From Microterricola gilva (lineage in GTDB: Bacteria; Actinomycetota; Actinomycetes; Actinomycetales; Microbacteriaceae), in NCBI RefSeq assembly GCF_004217495.1, contig NZ_SHLC01000001.1, positions 2,976,001 to 3,040,000 of the forward strand: a stretch of DNA of 64,000 bases. The letters are read 5' to 3'. The notes beneath the pieces were generated by a model that saw nothing but the letters and a program-made list of their open reading frames with translations, searched no databases and was not told the origin of the DNA. Both the position numbers and the translations under genes were made by a program. This document shows, piece after piece, positions 15,649 through 25,526 of this stretch (positions are counted from its first letter, which is position 1; each line of letters begins with the position of its first letter).

Positions 15649-17775
15649 TTACAGCGCGCAGCTGACGCAGCCCTCGACCTCGGTGCCCTCGAGCGCCATC
15701 TGGCGCAGACGGATGTAGTAGATCGTCTTGATGCCCTTGCGCCACGCGTAGATCTGCGTCTTGTTGATGTCGCGCGTGGTGGCGGTGTCCTTGAAGAACA
15801 GCGTCAGCGAGAGGCCCTGGTCCACGTGCTGCGTCGCCGCGGCGTACGTGTCGATAACCTTTTCGGCACCGATCTCGTAGGCGTCCTGGTAGTAGTCCAG
15901 GTTGTCGTTCGTCATGAACGGCGCCGGGAAGTAGACGCGGCCGAGCTTGCCTTCCTTGCGGATCTCGATCTTCGAGGCGATCGGGTGGATGGATGCCGTC
16001 GAGTTGTTGATGTAGCTGATCGAGCCGGTCGGCGGCACGGCCTGCAGGTTCTGGTTGTAGATGCCGTGCTTCTGGATGGAGGCCTTGAGCTCCAGCCAGT
16101 CTTCCTGCGTCGGGATCTCGACCGCCGAGTTGGCGAACAGCTCTGCGACACGCTCCGTGGCGGGCACCCAGGCGGCATCCGTGTACTTGTCGAAGAACTC
16201 ACCGCTCGCGTACTTGGAGTCCTCGAAGCCGTCGAAGGTCTCGCCGCGCTCGATCGCGATGGCGTTGGAGGACTTCAGGGCGTTGAACAGCACCGTGTAG
16301 AAGTAGATGTTCGTGAAGTCGATGCCCTCCTCGCTGCCGTAGTAGATGCGCTCACGGGCGAGGTAGCCGTGCAGGTTCATCTGGCCGAGGCCGATGGCGT
16401 GCGACTTGTCGTTGCCGTCCTCGATCGAGCGCACCGAGCTGATGTGGCTCTGGTTCGAGACCGAGGTGAGGCCGCGGATGGCGGTGTCGATCGTCTTGGC
16501 GAAGTCGGGCGAGTCCATGGCGAGGGCGATGTTCAGCGAACCGAGGTTGCAGCTGATGTCCTTGCCGATCTTGTCGTACGAGAGGTCCTCGTTGTACGTC
16601 GTCGGCGTGTTGACCTGGAGGATCTCGGAGCAGAGGTTCGACATGTTGATGCGGCCCTTGATGGGGTTCGCAGCGTTCACGGTGTCCTCGTACATGATGT
16701 ACGGGTAGCCGGACTCGAACTGGATCTCGGCGAGGGTCTGGAAGAACTCGCGGGCCTTGATCTTGGACTTCTTGATGGCGGGGTTGTCAACCATCTCGCG
16801 GTACTTCTCGCTGACGGAGATGTCGGCGAACGGCACACCGTAGACGCGCTCGACGTCGTACGGGGAGAAGAGGTACATGTCCTCGTCGTTCTTGGCCAGC
16901 TCGAAGGTGATGTCTGGAACGACGACACCGAGCGAGAGGGTCTTGATGCGCACCTTCTCGTCGGCGTTCTCACGCTTGGTGTCGAGGAAGCGCATGATGT
17001 CGGGGTGGTGCGCCTGCAGGTAGACGGCACCGGCACCCTGGCGGGCACCGAGCTGGTTGGCGTAGCTGAAGCTGTCTTCGAGCAGCTTCATGACAGGGAT
17101 GATGCCGGAGGACTGGTTCTCGATCTGCTTGATCGGGGCGCCGGCCTCGCGAATGTTGGAGAGCAGCAGGGCCACGCCGCCGCCGCGCTTGGAGAGCTGC
17201 AGCGAGGAGTTGATGCCGCGCGAGATCGACTCCATGTTGTCTTCGATGCGCAGCAGGAAGCAGGAGACGAGCTCGCCGCGCTGGGCCTTGCCCGAGTTGA
17301 GGAAGGTGGGGGTGGCCGGCTGGAAGCGGCCAGCGAGGATCTCCTCGACGAGGTTGACGGCGAGCTTCTCGTCGCCGGCGGCCAGACCGAGCGCCGTCAT
17401 CACGACGCGGTCTTCGAAACGCTCGAGGTAGCGCTTGCCGTCGAAGGTCTTCAGCGTGTAGCTGGTGTAGTACTTGAACGCGCCGAGGAACGTGTCGAAG
17501 CGGAACTTCTTCGAGTAGGCGAGGTCATTGAGCGTGGTGATGAACTCGAAGGAGTACGCGTCGAGCACGTCCTTCTCGTAGTACTCCTTCTCGACCAGGT
17601 AGTCGAGGCGCTCCTTGAGCGAGTGGAAGAAGACCGTGTTCTGGTTGACGTGCTGCAGGAAGTACTCGCGCGCCGCCTCACGGTCCTTGTCGAACTGGAT
17701 CTCGCCGTTCGGGCCGTAGAGGTTCAGCATCGCGTTGAGCGAGTGATAATCCATGCCCGTGCGGGGTGCTTCCAT
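15649..17775 (-). CDS. nrdE: Class Ib ribonucleotide reductase alpha subunit
   Basis: A 708-residue catalytic subunit that reduces ribonucleoside diphosphates to deoxyribonucleotides. Visible features are the substrate-site region '[20 protein letters not shown]', '[20 protein letters not shown]', the '[12 protein letters not shown]' motif with a redox cysteine, '[13 protein letters not shown]', '[12 protein letters not shown]', and the C-terminal shuttle cysteines 'EGCVSCAL'. I chose the ATG at 17775 because it overlaps the nrdI stop as TGATG, giving translational coupling; a GTG 33 bases upstream would overlap nrdI and is less likely. The class Ib form lacks the ATP cone, as here. Confidence 0.97.
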   Translation of the reverse strand: MEAPRTGMDYHSLNAMLNLYGPNGEIQFDKDREAAREYFLQHVNQNTVFFHSLKERLDYLVEKEYYEKDVLDAYSFEFITTLNDLAYSKKFRFDTFLGAFKYYTSYTLKTFDGKRYLERFEDRVVMTALGLAAGDEKLAVNLVEEILAGRFQPATPTFLNSGKAQRGELVSCFLLRIEDNMESISRGINSSLQLSKRGGGVALLLSNIREAGAPIKQIENQSSGIIPVMKLLEDSFSYANQLGARQGAGAVYLQAHHPDIMRFLDTKRENADEKVRIKTLSLGVVVPDITFELAKNDEDMYLFSPYDVERVYGVPFADISVSEKYREMVDNPAIKKSKIKAREFFQTLAEIQFESGYPYIMYEDTVNAANPIKGRINMSNLCSEILQVNTPTTYNEDLSYDKIGKDISCNLGSLNIALAMDSPDFAKTIDTAIRGLTSVSNQSHISSVRSIEDGNDKSHAIGLGQMNLHGYLARERIYYGSEEGIDFTNIYFYTVLFNALKSSNAIAIERGETFDGFEDSKYASGEFFDKYTDAAWVPATERVAELFANSAVEIPTQEDWLELKASIQKHGIYNQNLQAVPPTGSISYINNSTASIHPIASKIEIRKEGKLGRVYFPAPFMTNDNLDYYQDAYEIGAEKVIDTYAAATQHVDQGLSLTLFFKDTATTRDINKTQIYAWRKGIKTIYYIRLRQMALEGTEVEGCVSCAL

Positions 17776-18194
17776 CAATGAGACGCTGTCGCCAGTTGTT
17801 CCGACCAAAACGAGTCCAATCCTTCGTGGACGATGTTCACATCGTCCGGTGTTCCGAATACTTCAAATCTGTACAACTGCGGCACGTTGCACTTGGCCGC
17901 AATGATGTCTCCGGCCAGGCCATAGGCCGTGCCGAAGTTGGTGTTTCCTGCCGCGATGACGCCGCGCAACAGCATCCGGTTGTTCTCGTCATTGAGAAAC
18001 CGGATGACCTGCTTGGGCACGGCACCCTTGCCGTCGCCGCCCCCGTAGGTGGGAATGACGAGAACGTAAGGTTCCGTGGCCTGCAACGGTGCATCGCTGG
18101 GGTACAGCGGGATCCGATCGGCCGGGAGGCCGAGCTTCTGCATGAATCGGTGCGTGTTGCCCGAAACGCTGGAGAAGTAGACCAGGTTGGCCAT
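17775..18194 (-). CDS. nrdI: Flavodoxin-like NrdI, activator of class Ib RNR
   Basis: A 139-residue flavodoxin-like protein. The N-terminal FMN-phosphate loop '[13 protein letters not shown]', '[20 protein letters not shown]' and '[19 protein letters not shown]' are typical of NrdI. It supplies oxidant for assembling the dimanganese-tyrosyl cofactor of NrdF. The ATG at 18194 follows 'gagagggga'; longer in-frame extensions have no support. It is coupled to nrdE by a 1-base overlap. Confidence 0.95.
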   Translation of the reverse strand: MANLVYFSSVSGNTHRFMQKLGLPADRIPLYPSDAPLQATEPYVLVIPTYGGGDGKGAVPKQVIRFLNDENNRMLLRGVIAAGNTNFGTAYGLAGDIIAAKCNVPQLYRFEVFGTPDDVNIVHEGLDSFWSEQLATASH

Positions 18195-18324
18195 GGGATC
18201 ATCCCCTCTCGGTAGGCCGAATGGGTTGTGTTCGCTGTGGTTTGGGCGTGCCCCACGCACCGAGACGCTGCTCAGTGCCGGGCTGCCCGGATGCCGCAAA
18301 GCGGCGGTTTCTCGGAGTCGAGAC

Positions 18325-18558
18325 CTACGCGAGGCGCGAGGCGAGCTCCGAAATCTTGTCGGGGCGGAAGCCCGACCAGTGGTCTTCGTCGGTGATCACG
18401 ACGGGCGCCTGCAGATAGCCCAACTCCTTGACGGCGGCGAGCGCATTCTCGTCGACCGACAGGTCCAGAACCTCGTACTCGATACCCTGCTTGTCGAGGG
18501 CGCGATACGTCGCCGTGCACTGCACGCACGAAGGCTTGGTGTAGACCGTTACAGTCAT
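18325..18558 (-). CDS. nrdH: Glutaredoxin-like NrdH electron donor
   Basis: A 77-residue redoxin: '[20 protein letters not shown]' with the C-V-Q-C active site, '[19 protein letters not shown]' and a thioredoxin-reductase-compatible tail. It reduces NrdE. 'aaggggaa' precedes the ATG. First gene of the operon; the 130-bp gap before nrdI has no gene. Confidence 0.96.
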   Translation of the reverse strand: MTVTVYTKPSCVQCTATYRALDKQGIEYEVLDLSVDENALAAVKELGYLQAPVVITDEDHWSGFRPDKISELASRLA

Positions 18559-18610
18559 CGATTTCCCCTTAGTTTTGTACGAAGTCCGCGCTGTTTTGCC
18601 GACACCTCAA

Positions 18611-18660
18611 TACTACATCTAGTGCTCGCCGATGGGAACAGCCACTAGATGATGTAGTTA
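18611..18660 (-). promoter_or_regulatory. Pair of NrdR-type boxes upstream of nrdH
   Basis: Two related sites, 'ctacatctagtg' (18613-18624) and 'cactagatgatgtag' (18643-18657), form an overall inverted repeat with centres about 31 bp apart, three helical turns. NrdR boxes occur in such pairs before bacterial ribonucleotide reductase operons, and the ACTACAT-type half matches published actinobacterial examples. NrdR itself is not in the window. Confidence 0.75.
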
Positions 18661-18671
18661 CATTTATGTAG

Positions 18672-18790
18672 TTATCCACCGGTTACTCACCGGTTCTCAA
18701 CAGGCTGAGCGCGCGTGTTCGGCCTGTTTCCGCGCCTCGGCCGAGGCTTATCCACAGCCCCCCATTCGGGAAACTGTTTGCCTGTGGAAA
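18672..18790. promoter_or_regulatory. Cluster of DnaA-box-like sites
   Basis: TTATCCACA, the consensus DnaA box, is at 18748-18756. A one-mismatch version (TTATCCACC) is at 18672-18680 and a weaker inverted one (TGTGGAAA) at 18783-18790. They lie just upstream of the NrdR boxes. DnaA control of nrd genes is known in other bacteria; here it is inferred from sites alone. Confidence 0.45.
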
Positions 18791-18934
18791 GCTCACCGGC
18801 GTGTCGCGTTCCGATGTCGTTGACCACGGGATCGTGTGCTGCTATGGACACTCTGCCAGCACCCTCCGACACCCGTTTTCGCGCGGCTGCGGGCGCGGCG
18901 GACGGGGCGGCGGCGTGATCTCGCGCTCGCGCTC

Positions 18935-19000
18935 GCGGCCCGGAGATAGCGCACGGGCCCGGTGCATTTACCGGGCCCCTGCGGCTTTCGCGGGCCCCGA
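18935..19000. repeat. 66-bp palindromic repeat, copy A
   Basis: The first of three copies (others at 20316 and 27393) of a repeat made of GGGCCC-centred arms: 'gcggcccg', 5-6 variable bases, 'gcacgggcccgg', a short A/T loop, 'accgggcccctgc', 5 variable bases, 'cgcgggcc'. It could fold into a three-stem structure. Its right half encodes the last residues of the AbiEi-like protein (ending at 18968). Confidence 0.75.
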
Positions 19001-20128
19001 CTCCGGAACGGGCTGGAGCGGCGTGGCTGGCCGCAGCGAGATGGCGGAAGCCGGCACGCTCGGACGCGATGGGGTGCGCCGCGGCATCTGGGCCCGCACC
19101 TGAGCACGAGGCACGTCGTGTTCCGTCAGAAAACGGAAGAACGTTCGCGCTGGCAGCACCTCGTCCCATACCCAGCGCGCCATCGAGTTGAGCTGCGTGC
19201 GCAGCGCGTCCTCGCGGCGCTTCTCGGCGAAGACGATCTCACCCGGGTCTTGCCCCGGCTTGAGAATCACACCCCGCATGTACTTGTGATTCCCATCGAA
19301 TTCACCGCCCTTGCGCACGCCGCGCCAGAAGCAGTCCACGAAGGCGTCACGGCCATCCGCGCCGTCGAAGCGGACTTGGAGCTCTGGGATCTCGAATCCG
19401 AGCTCCACGAAGCGCACCCGGCTCAGACTCTCCCCCGCTCCGTCGGCCAGCCCATTCGCGAATCCGATCGCTCGCTCGGCGCGCAGGCGCCACCGCCGGG
19501 GCGCCAGGAGCTCCAGCTCCTCGCTCAGCTGCTCCCTCAAGCCGTGCTCCGCCAGCTGGGCTAACGCCGCCATCTCTTCACTCCCCCACGGCACGCCGCG
19601 CAACCGCGCAACCGTGTTCGCGGCCACTCGGGCGGAATGCAGCCCGGCGTCCAGCGCAGGCACGGACCGTTCGAGTGTCTCGGCGATAGCGATGTCCGCG
19701 AGCGTGCGCGCGAGCGCTGTCACCCGCACGCCGTCGATGAGCACCGTGTCGGATTCAGGAACGGAACGATGACTCGTCATCAGCCGTGATGAGGCTCCTC
19801 CGCCAGCGCCCGCGTCCAGCACGTGCAGGGTCTGCGGCCACTCGCCCACCAGCGGCAGGCCGTGCATGACGGCAGCCGAGAGATGCGACACGACGAGCGC
19901 TCGCGGCGAGGAGGCAACCGTCGCCCGCACGAAGAGTCGGTACCGCTCGTTCGGCCACATCGTCCGCCACACCGACGTCAGCACGAATGCTCCCCGGCGC
20001 ACGCGCGTAAGGACCCCGGTGGCGACGAGGCGCTCCAGCCACCGGCTCGAGACGCCGGCATCGCGCAGCATCACCACCGAGATGAGTCCGCCATCGAGGG
20101 CGCTGAGGAGCTCGAGCGTATCGATCAT
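18968..20128 (-). CDS. AbiEi-like protein (type IV TA antitoxin domain family)
   Basis: A 386-residue protein from the ATG at 20128. The N-terminal winged helix-turn-helix ('LLSALDGGLISVVMLRDAGV', 'RVRRGAFVLTSVW') and the following 'VVSHLSAAVMHGLPLVG', 'VTALARTLADIAIAETLERS' are typical of the actinobacterial proteins annotated as AbiEi antitoxin domain. The C-terminal part ('AFVDCFWRGVRKGGEFDGNH', 'FAEKRREDALRTQL') resembles the restriction-endonuclease-like fold of DUF559/Vsr relatives. No adjacent toxin gene is present, so it is an orphan. It is flanked by two copies of the 66-bp repeat, and its C-terminal residues are encoded by copy A. Confidence 0.7.
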   Translation of the reverse strand: MIDTLELLSALDGGLISVVMLRDAGVSSRWLERLVATGVLTRVRRGAFVLTSVWRTMWPNERYRLFVRATVASSPRALVVSHLSAAVMHGLPLVGEWPQTLHVLDAGAGGGASSRLMTSHRSVPESDTVLIDGVRVTALARTLADIAIAETLERSVPALDAGLHSARVAANTVARLRGVPWGSEEMAALAQLAEHGLREQLSEELELLAPRRWRLRAERAIGFANGLADGAGESLSRVRFVELGFEIPELQVRFDGADGRDAFVDCFWRGVRKGGEFDGNHKYMRGVILKPGQDPGEIVFAEKRREDALRTQLNSMARWVWDEVLPARTFFRFLTEHDVPRAQVRAQMPRRTPSRPSVPASAISLRPATPLQPVPESGPAKAAGAR

Positions 20129-20315
20129 GCCGGCAGCCTGCCGCACGGTGGGTGCGACGGCATCCGTCGCGTCGTCGCCTGTGGACAACCGCCGCCGTGG
20201 GCCGAGTTGGGGAGGACTCGCGCCCGGACGCATTCCTCGGTCACCGCTTCGGAGCAGCGTAGCGTGGGCACCGAACCTGGAACATCTTGTCGGCCCCACC
20301 GCACGCCGCACCGTC

Positions 20316-20381
20316 GCGGCCCGCCGAAATCGCGCGGGCCCGGCGAATACACCGGGCCCGCGCGAGTATCGCGGGCCGCAG
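20316..20381. repeat. 66-bp palindromic repeat, copy B
   Basis: This copy has the most regular arms: 'gcggcccgc', 'gcgcgggcccgg', loop 'cgaatac', 'accgggcccgcgcg' and 'cgcgggccgc'. It lies about 190 bp upstream of the AbiEi-like gene, so that gene sits between copies A and B. Confidence 0.8.
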
Positions 20382-20449
20382 CCGACAGGGCGCGTCGCGA
20401 CGTGTCGATGCGGCAGTTGCGCCGCTGGGGCTGGGTAGTGCACACACAC

Positions 20450-20486
20450 AGGGCCCCGGCATCCGAAAAGCGGATGCCGGGGCCCT
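20450..20486 (-). terminator. Strong hairpin after the sugar ABC operon
   Basis: A 16-bp perfect stem ('agggccccggcatccg' at 20450-20465, complement at 20471-20486) with a 5-base loop lies 20 bp beyond the permease stop. It contains the GGATGCC heptamer in both arms. It probably terminates the pentose transporter transcript. Confidence 0.8.
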
Positions 20487-20506
20487 TGTTGCGTGAGACG
20501 CGTCGG

Positions 20507-21748
20507 CTAGTTCCCCCCGGCGCGGCGCTTGTTGTACACATCGAAGGCGACGGCCAGCAGCAGCACGAGACCCTTGACGGCCTGCTGCCACTCGATGCCG
20601 ATGCCCATGATCGACATACCGTTGTTCAGCACACCGATGATCAGACCACCGATGATCGCGCCGGCGATCGTACCGACACCACCCTGTACCGCCGCGCCAC
20701 CGATGAAGGCGGCGGAGATGGCCTCGAGCTCGAAGCCGTCACCGGCCTTCGGGCCGGCCAGGTTGAGGCGGGCGGTGAAGATCAGGCCGGCGAGAGCGGC
20801 GAGCACACCCATGTTGACGAACAGCAGGAAGTCGACGCGACGCGCCTTGACACCGGAGAGCTCAGCGGCGTGACGGTTGCCACCGATGGCGTAGATGTGG
20901 CGGCCGAAGACGCTGCGGTTCATGATCACGCCGTAGATGAGCACGAGGACGGCGAGCACGATGAGCGTGATCGGGATGCCCTTGTAGCTGGCGAGGGCCC
21001 AGGCGAATGCGCCGATGACGGCCGCGATGAGCACGAGCTTGGTGATGAACCAGCTGAGCGGCTCCACCTCCTGGCCGTACTTCTGACGACCGACGCGGGT
21101 GCGCACCTGCTGCAGGATCAACGCGGCGATCGCAATCACACCGACGCCGATGGTCAGCGGATCGAGCGGGAACTCCCCGAACACATTCGTGAGGAAGCCG
21201 TTGCCGAGGGCGCGGTACTCGGCCGGGAACGAACCGATGTTGGCGTTGCCGAGCACGACGAGGGCGAGACCGCGGAAGATCAACATGCCGGCCAGCGTCA
21301 CGATGAACGCTGGGATGCCGACGTAGGCGATCCAGAAGCCCTGCCAGACACCGACCAGGGCACCGATCAGCAGCGAGAGGATGATCGAGAGCCACCACGG
21401 CAGCCCCCATGTCACCGCGAACACACCGGAGCAGGCCCCGACGAAGGCGGCGACGGAACCGACCGAGAGGTCGATGTGGCCGGCGATGATGACCATCACC
21501 ATGCCGATCGCGAGAACGAGGATGTAGCCGTTCTGCACGATCAGGTTGGAGATGTTCTGCGGGCGAAGCAGGATGCCGTCGGTCAGCACGGTGAACAGCA
21601 CGACCACGGCGATGAGGGCGAGGAAGATGCCGTTCTTGCCGAGGTCGGCCAGAACGTGGCTGAGCCAGCGCGTGAACTTGTTGTCCGACGGATTGATCTG
21701 TGAGCCGACCGCGGTATTGTCCGTCGGCCGGTTTTCAAGTTTTGTCAT
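20507..21748 (-). CDS. Sugar ABC transporter permease (MmsB/GguB/XylH type)
   Basis: A 413-residue branched-chain-permease-fold protein with about ten or more hydrophobic helices, longer than minimal RbsC types and typical of the MmsB/GguB group that pairs with ChvE-like binding proteins. Diagnostic text: 'VMVIIAGHIDLSVGSVAAFV' (EAA-like loop region of this family), 'AYVGIPAFIVTLAGMLIFRG', 'YAIGGNRHAAELSGVKARRV', and 'LNLAGPKAGDGFELEAISAA'. It forms the membrane channel for the ATPase at 21783. Last gene of the operon. Confidence 0.92.
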   Translation of the reverse strand: MTKLENRPTDNTAVGSQINPSDNKFTRWLSHVLADLGKNGIFLALIAVVVLFTVLTDGILLRPQNISNLIVQNGYILVLAIGMVMVIIAGHIDLSVGSVAAFVGACSGVFAVTWGLPWWLSIILSLLIGALVGVWQGFWIAYVGIPAFIVTLAGMLIFRGLALVVLGNANIGSFPAEYRALGNGFLTNVFGEFPLDPLTIGVGVIAIAALILQQVRTRVGRQKYGQEVEPLSWFITKLVLIAAVIGAFAWALASYKGIPITLIVLAVLVLIYGVIMNRSVFGRHIYAIGGNRHAAELSGVKARRVDFLLFVNMGVLAALAGLIFTARLNLAGPKAGDGFELEAISAAFIGGAAVQGGVGTIAGAIIGGLIIGVLNNGMSIMGIGIEWQQAVKGLVLLLAVAFDVYNKRRAGGN

Positions 21749-21782
21749 GTGAGTGTCTCCTTGAGATTCCCGAGCGCCGACG

Positions 21783-23312
21783 CTAGCGGGGCTTTTCCAT
21801 GGTCATGAGTTTGAGGACGGATTCCGGTGTGGCTTCCGCGATGGGAACCTCGCCGGTGATGCGGCCCTCAGAGATCGCGTAGACGCGATCCGAGATGCCG
21901 AGCAGCTCTGGCAGTTCGGAGGAGATCACGATGATGCCCTTGCCCTCGGCCGCGAGCTTGTTGATGATCGCGTAGATCTCGTACTTGGCGCCGACGTCGA
22001 TGCCGCGGGTGGGCTCATCGAGGATGAGCACGTCGGGGTCGGAGTAGATCCACTTCGACAGCACGACCTTCTGCTGGTTTCCGCCGGAGAGCTTGCCGGT
22101 CTTCACGAGTACCGACGGGGCCTTGATGTTCATGCTCTTGCGGAAGTCGTTGGCGACGCGGTACTCCTCGTTGTCGTGAACGAGGCCAAACTTCTCGAGC
22201 TTCCCGAGCGAGGCCATCGAGATGTTGCGCTTGATGTCTTCGATCAGGTTCAGGCCGTAGGTCTTACGGTCCTCCGTGGCGTAGGCGATGCCGTTCTCGA
22301 TCGCCTCCGCGACGGTGCGCGTCTTGATCTCCTTGCCGCGCTTGAACACGCGGCCGGAGATCTTGGTGCCGTAGCTGCGACCGAACAGGCTCATCGCGAA
22401 CTCGGTGCGCCCGGCGCCCATGAGGCCGGCGATTCCGACGATCTCACCTGCGTGCACGTTGAGGCTCACGTTGTCGACGACGACGCGGTTCTGGTCCTGC
22501 GGGTGGTGCGCCGTCCAGTCCTCGACGCGCAGCAGCTCCTCGCCGATGTTCGGCGTGTGGTCGGGGTAGCGGCTCTCGAGGTCGCGGCCGACCATGTCCT
22601 TGATGATGCGTTCTTCAGTGACATCCGTCTTGGCGATCGTCTCGATCGTCTTGCCGTCGCGGATGACGGTGACCGAGTCGGCGATCTTCTTGATCTCGTT
22701 CAGCTTGTGACTGATGATGATCGACGTGATGCCTTGGCCCTTGAGGTGCAGGATCAGGTTGAGCAGGTGGTTGGAGTCCTCGTCGTTGAGGGCGGCCGTC
22801 GGCTCATCGAGGATGAGCAGCTTGACACGCTTGGAGAGCGCCTTCGCGATCTCCACCAGCTGCTGCTTGCCGACGCCGATGTCCATGATGCGAGTGGTCG
22901 GGTTGTCGCTGAGCCCAACGCGGGCGAGCAGCTTCTGCGCCTCGTGGTTGGTGCGGTTCCAGTCGATCAGGCCGGCCTTGTTCGTCAACTCGTTGTTGAG
23001 GAAGATGTTCTCCGCAATGGAGAGGTAGGGGCTGAGGGCCAGCTCCTGGTGGATGATGACGATGCCCTTGGCTTCGCTGTCCGTGATGTCCTTGAACTCG
23101 ACGATCTCGTCTTCGAAGACGATGTCGCCGGTGTAGCTGCCGTGCGGGTAGACGCCACTCAGCACCTTCATGAGCGTGGACTTGCCCGCGCCGTTCTCGC
23201 CGCAGATGGCCAGCACCTCGCCGCGCTCGGCCGAGAGCGTGACATTGGAGAGTGCTTTGACCCCGGGGAACGTCTTGGTGATGCCGCGCATCTCCAGAAT
23301 GTTGGTGGTCAC
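21783..23312 (-). CDS. Sugar ABC transporter ATP-binding protein (MmsA/GguA type, tandem ATPase)
   Basis: A 509-residue protein with two fused ATP-binding cassettes. N-terminal cassette: Walker A '[10 protein letters not shown]', Walker B '[11 protein letters not shown]', signature-like '[15 protein letters not shown]'. C-terminal cassette: degenerate P-loop '[15 protein letters not shown]', signature '[14 protein letters not shown]' and Walker B '[14 protein letters not shown]'. This is normal for RbsA/MmsA ATPases. The GTG at 23312 was chosen for the 'gaggaagg' upstream. It energises pentose uptake with the permease 34 bp downstream. Confidence 0.93.
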   Translation of the reverse strand: MTTNILEMRGITKTFPGVKALSNVTLSAERGEVLAICGENGAGKSTLMKVLSGVYPHGSYTGDIVFEDEIVEFKDITDSEAKGIVIIHQELALSPYLSIAENIFLNNELTNKAGLIDWNRTNHEAQKLLARVGLSDNPTTRIMDIGVGKQQLVEIAKALSKRVKLLILDEPTAALNDEDSNHLLNLILHLKGQGITSIIISHKLNEIKKIADSVTVIRDGKTIETIAKTDVTEERIIKDMVGRDLESRYPDHTPNIGEELLRVEDWTAHHPQDQNRVVVDNVSLNVHAGEIVGIAGLMGAGRTEFAMSLFGRSYGTKISGRVFKRGKEIKTRTVAEAIENGIAYATEDRKTYGLNLIEDIKRNISMASLGKLEKFGLVHDNEEYRVANDFRKSMNIKAPSVLVKTGKLSGGNQQKVVLSKWIYSDPDVLILDEPTRGIDVGAKYEIYAIINKLAAEGKGIIVISSELPELLGISDRVYAISEGRITGEVPIAEATPESVLKLMTMEKPR

Positions 23313-23410
23313 GAGTGTGCCTTCCTCATTCGACTTCCTACTTCTTTGCTTGTTCTGCCTGGCGCAGTCTGGTCCGCTGCCTGGTGACGAGCGGATGCCG
23401 CAGTGGGAGT

Positions 23411-23442
23411 GCCGGTGGGGATACCGTAGTACCCCCACCGGC
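23411..23442 (-). terminator. Intercistronic hairpin after the binding-protein gene
   Basis: The inverted repeat 'gccggtggggatac' / 'gtacccccaccggc' lies 26 bp after the binding-protein stop and before the ATPase gene. Such hairpins usually allow higher expression of the binding protein than of the membrane components. Confidence 0.6.
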
Positions 23443-23468
23443 CGCCCAGTGCGATGGATCGCGGCTGA

Positions 23469-24596
23469 CTAGCCCTTGATCTCGTCTTCGGTCCAGTAAC
23501 CGCTGTCGACCAGGACCTCGTTGATGTTGTCCTTGACAACGATCTGCGAGGGCAGCAGGTACGACGGGACGGTGATCTTGCCGTTGTCGTAGTCGGTCGT
23601 GTTGTTGACCTCGACCTCTTCACCGTTCAGGATGGCGGACGCCATCGTGACGGCGACCTCTGCCAGCTGGCGGGTGTCCTTGAAGATGGTGGCGAACTGC
23701 TCGCCCGAGTTGATTGCCTTGACCGAGTCGAGCTCGGCGTCCTGGCCGGAGATGATCGGCCACTCGGCGCCAACCGTGTAGCCGGCATCCGTCAGAGCGG
23801 AGATGATGCCGCGCGACAGGCCGTCGTAGGGAGAGAGAACGCCGTTGACCTTGGAGCCGTCGGAGTAGGTCGACGTCAGCAGGTTCTCCATGCGCTTCTG
23901 GGCGACTTCGCCGTCCCAGCGGAGGATGGCGGCCTGCTCGAACTCGGTCTGGCCGCTCTTGACGACGAGGGTGCCGGCGTCAATGAAGGGCTGGAGCTCG
24001 TCGATGGCACCCTGCCAGAAGAACGTGGCGTTGTTGTCATCGGGCGAGCCGGCGAAGAGCTCGATGTTGAACGGGCCGGCGGGGGCGCCGTCGATCGGGG
24101 TGCCGTCGAGCTCGACGAGGCCGAGTCCGTTGAGGACCGACCATGCCTGCTGCTGGCCGACGATGTAGTTGTCGAACGACGCGTAGTAGTCGACGTTCTC
24201 CGAGTCGCGGATCAGGCGGTCGTAGGCGATGACGGGGATGTCGTTCGCTGCGGCCTCTTCGAGGACGCTGGTCAGCGTCGTGCCGTCGATCGACGCGATG
24301 ATCAGGGCCTCTGCGCCCTTGGTGATCATGTTCTCGATCTGCGAGACCTGGGTGGGGATGTCGTCTTCTGCGTACTGCAGGTCGACCTTGAAGCCCTGGG
24401 CCTCGAGCTGCTCCTTGACGGCGTCGCCGTCCTGGATCCAGCGCTCGGAGCTCTTGGTCGGCATCGCAACGCCGATGAGGCCGCCGTCGCCGCCACCCTC
24501 GCCGCCGGCGGTGTCGCCGGAGGTGCCGGAGCAAGCAGCGAGTGCCAGCATGGCGCCGGCCGTGAACATCGTGAGAAGGACCTTCTTCGTCTTCAC
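23469..24596 (-). CDS. ChvE-like sugar-binding lipoprotein
   Basis: A 375-residue periplasmic-binding-protein fold lipoprotein. Signal '[12 protein letters not shown]' with lipobox cysteine; mature part '[20 protein letters not shown]', '[20 protein letters not shown]', '[20 protein letters not shown]' and '[20 protein letters not shown]' match ChvE/xylose-binding proteins. The GTG start at 24596 follows 'gaaagga'. It delivers a monosaccharide, probably L-arabinose or a related pentose/hexose given the araD gene next to it, to the MmsA/MmsB pair. Confidence 0.92.
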   Translation of the reverse strand: MKTKKVLLTMFTAGAMLALAACSGTSGDTAGGEGGGDGGLIGVAMPTKSSERWIQDGDAVKEQLEAQGFKVDLQYAEDDIPTQVSQIENMITKGAEALIIASIDGTTLTSVLEEAAANDIPVIAYDRLIRDSENVDYYASFDNYIVGQQQAWSVLNGLGLVELDGTPIDGAPAGPFNIELFAGSPDDNNATFFWQGAIDELQPFIDAGTLVVKSGQTEFEQAAILRWDGEVAQKRMENLLTSTYSDGSKVNGVLSPYDGLSRGIISALTDAGYTVGAEWPIISGQDAELDSVKAINSGEQFATIFKDTRQLAEVAVTMASAILNGEEVEVNNTTDYDNGKITVPSYLLPSQIVVKDNINEVLVDSGYWTEDEIKG

Positions 24597-24728
24597 TGTG
24601 TTTCCTTTCGTTGTGACATGGACATCATTGTCGGGTGGTGCAAACCGGATTCGGCTTCGTCCATGAGAGCCGGGATCCGGATCGGCAGCGCAGCTGTCGC
24701 GCCTTCGATGTCTGGGGCGGTGCGTCGG

Positions 24729-25526
24729 CTAGCTGCTGCTCGCCTTCGCACCGGCGGCGCCGGGGCGCCGCGCGGGTGGTGGAGTCGTGGATGGCTTCCG
24801 CGCGCCGCGCGGAGCCTTCGGCGGGCGGGCGCTGCCGGCCTGACCGTAGACGTTCTGGTAGCGATCGAAGAGCGCGTCGATCGCGGGTTGGGGGATCTCG
24901 ATCACGGCACCGCCCTGGCGGGCCAGGTGCACCGTGCGCGCGGCGTCCTCGACCATGACGGCCGCCTTGACCGCGTCACGGGCGTCCTTGCCGATCGTGA
25001 ACGGGCCGTGGTTCTGCATCAGCACGGCGCGGGAACGGTGACCGGTGAGCGTCTGCACGATGCCCCGGCCGATCGAATCGTCGCCGATGATCGCGAACGG
25101 GCCGATCGGGATCGGGCCGCCGAACTCGTCGGCCATGGCGGTGAGCACACACGGGATCGCCTCGCCGCGGGCGGCCCAGGCCGTCGCATACGGCGAGTGG
25201 GTGTGCACGACGCCGCCGACCTCTGGCATATTCCGATAGACGTATGCATGTGCGGCGGTGTCGCTCGACGGTGCCCTGTCGCTGCCTGGGGTGTCACCGA
25301 TGACGGCGCCGTCGAGGTCGCAGAGGATCATGTTCTCCGGACCGAGCTCGTCGTAGGAGACGCCGGACGGCTTGATGACGAAGAGGTCGGCACCCGACAC
25401 CCGGGCGGAGACGTTGCCGCCGGTCCAGACGACGAGACCGTTGCGGGTGAGCTCCGAGTGCAGCTGGGCGACCTCGGTGCGCAGGCGGGCGATCGCCACC
25501 TCAATCGTGGGTCCGTAGCCGCTCAC
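24729..25526 (-). CDS. araD: L-ribulose-5-phosphate 4-epimerase
   Basis: A 265-residue class II aldolase/epimerase. 'SELTRNGLVVWTGGNVSARV' and 'IKPSGVSYDEL' bind phosphate. The zinc site is in 'VHTHSPYATAWAARGEAIPC' (His-Thr-His) and 'AVLMQNHGPFTIGKDARDAV' (third His). It interconverts L-ribulose 5-phosphate and D-xylulose 5-phosphate in arabinose catabolism. The GTG at 25526 overlaps the stop of the small ORF upstream (GTGA). The tail after 'RYQNVYGQAG' is Pro/Arg-rich and low in complexity, longer than usual. Kinase and isomerase genes (araB, araA) are not in the window. Confidence 0.9.
   Translation of the reverse strand: MSGYGPTIEVAIARLRTEVAQLHSELTRNGLVVWTGGNVSARVSGADLFVIKPSGVSYDELGPENMILCDLDGAVIGDTPGSDRAPSSDTAAHAYVYRNMPEVGGVVHTHSPYATAWAARGEAIPCVLTAMADEFGGPIPIGPFAIIGDDSIGRGIVQTLTGHRSRAVLMQNHGPFTIGKDARDAVKAAVMVEDAARTVHLARQGGAVIEIPQPAIDALFDRYQNVYGQAGSARPPKAPRGARKPSTTPPPARRPGAAGAKASSS

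Noticed and set aside
15622-17781. Long plus-strand open frame of 719 codons opposite nrdE
   Set aside because: A shadow frame of the high-GC nrdE gene; the antisense reading has no recognisable domain and nrdE is unambiguous.
19823-21703. Long plus-strand frame rich in His/Asp/Glu opposite the AbiEi and permease genes
   Set aside because: Composition is typical of antisense translation of hydrophobic genes; spans two real genes and a terminator.
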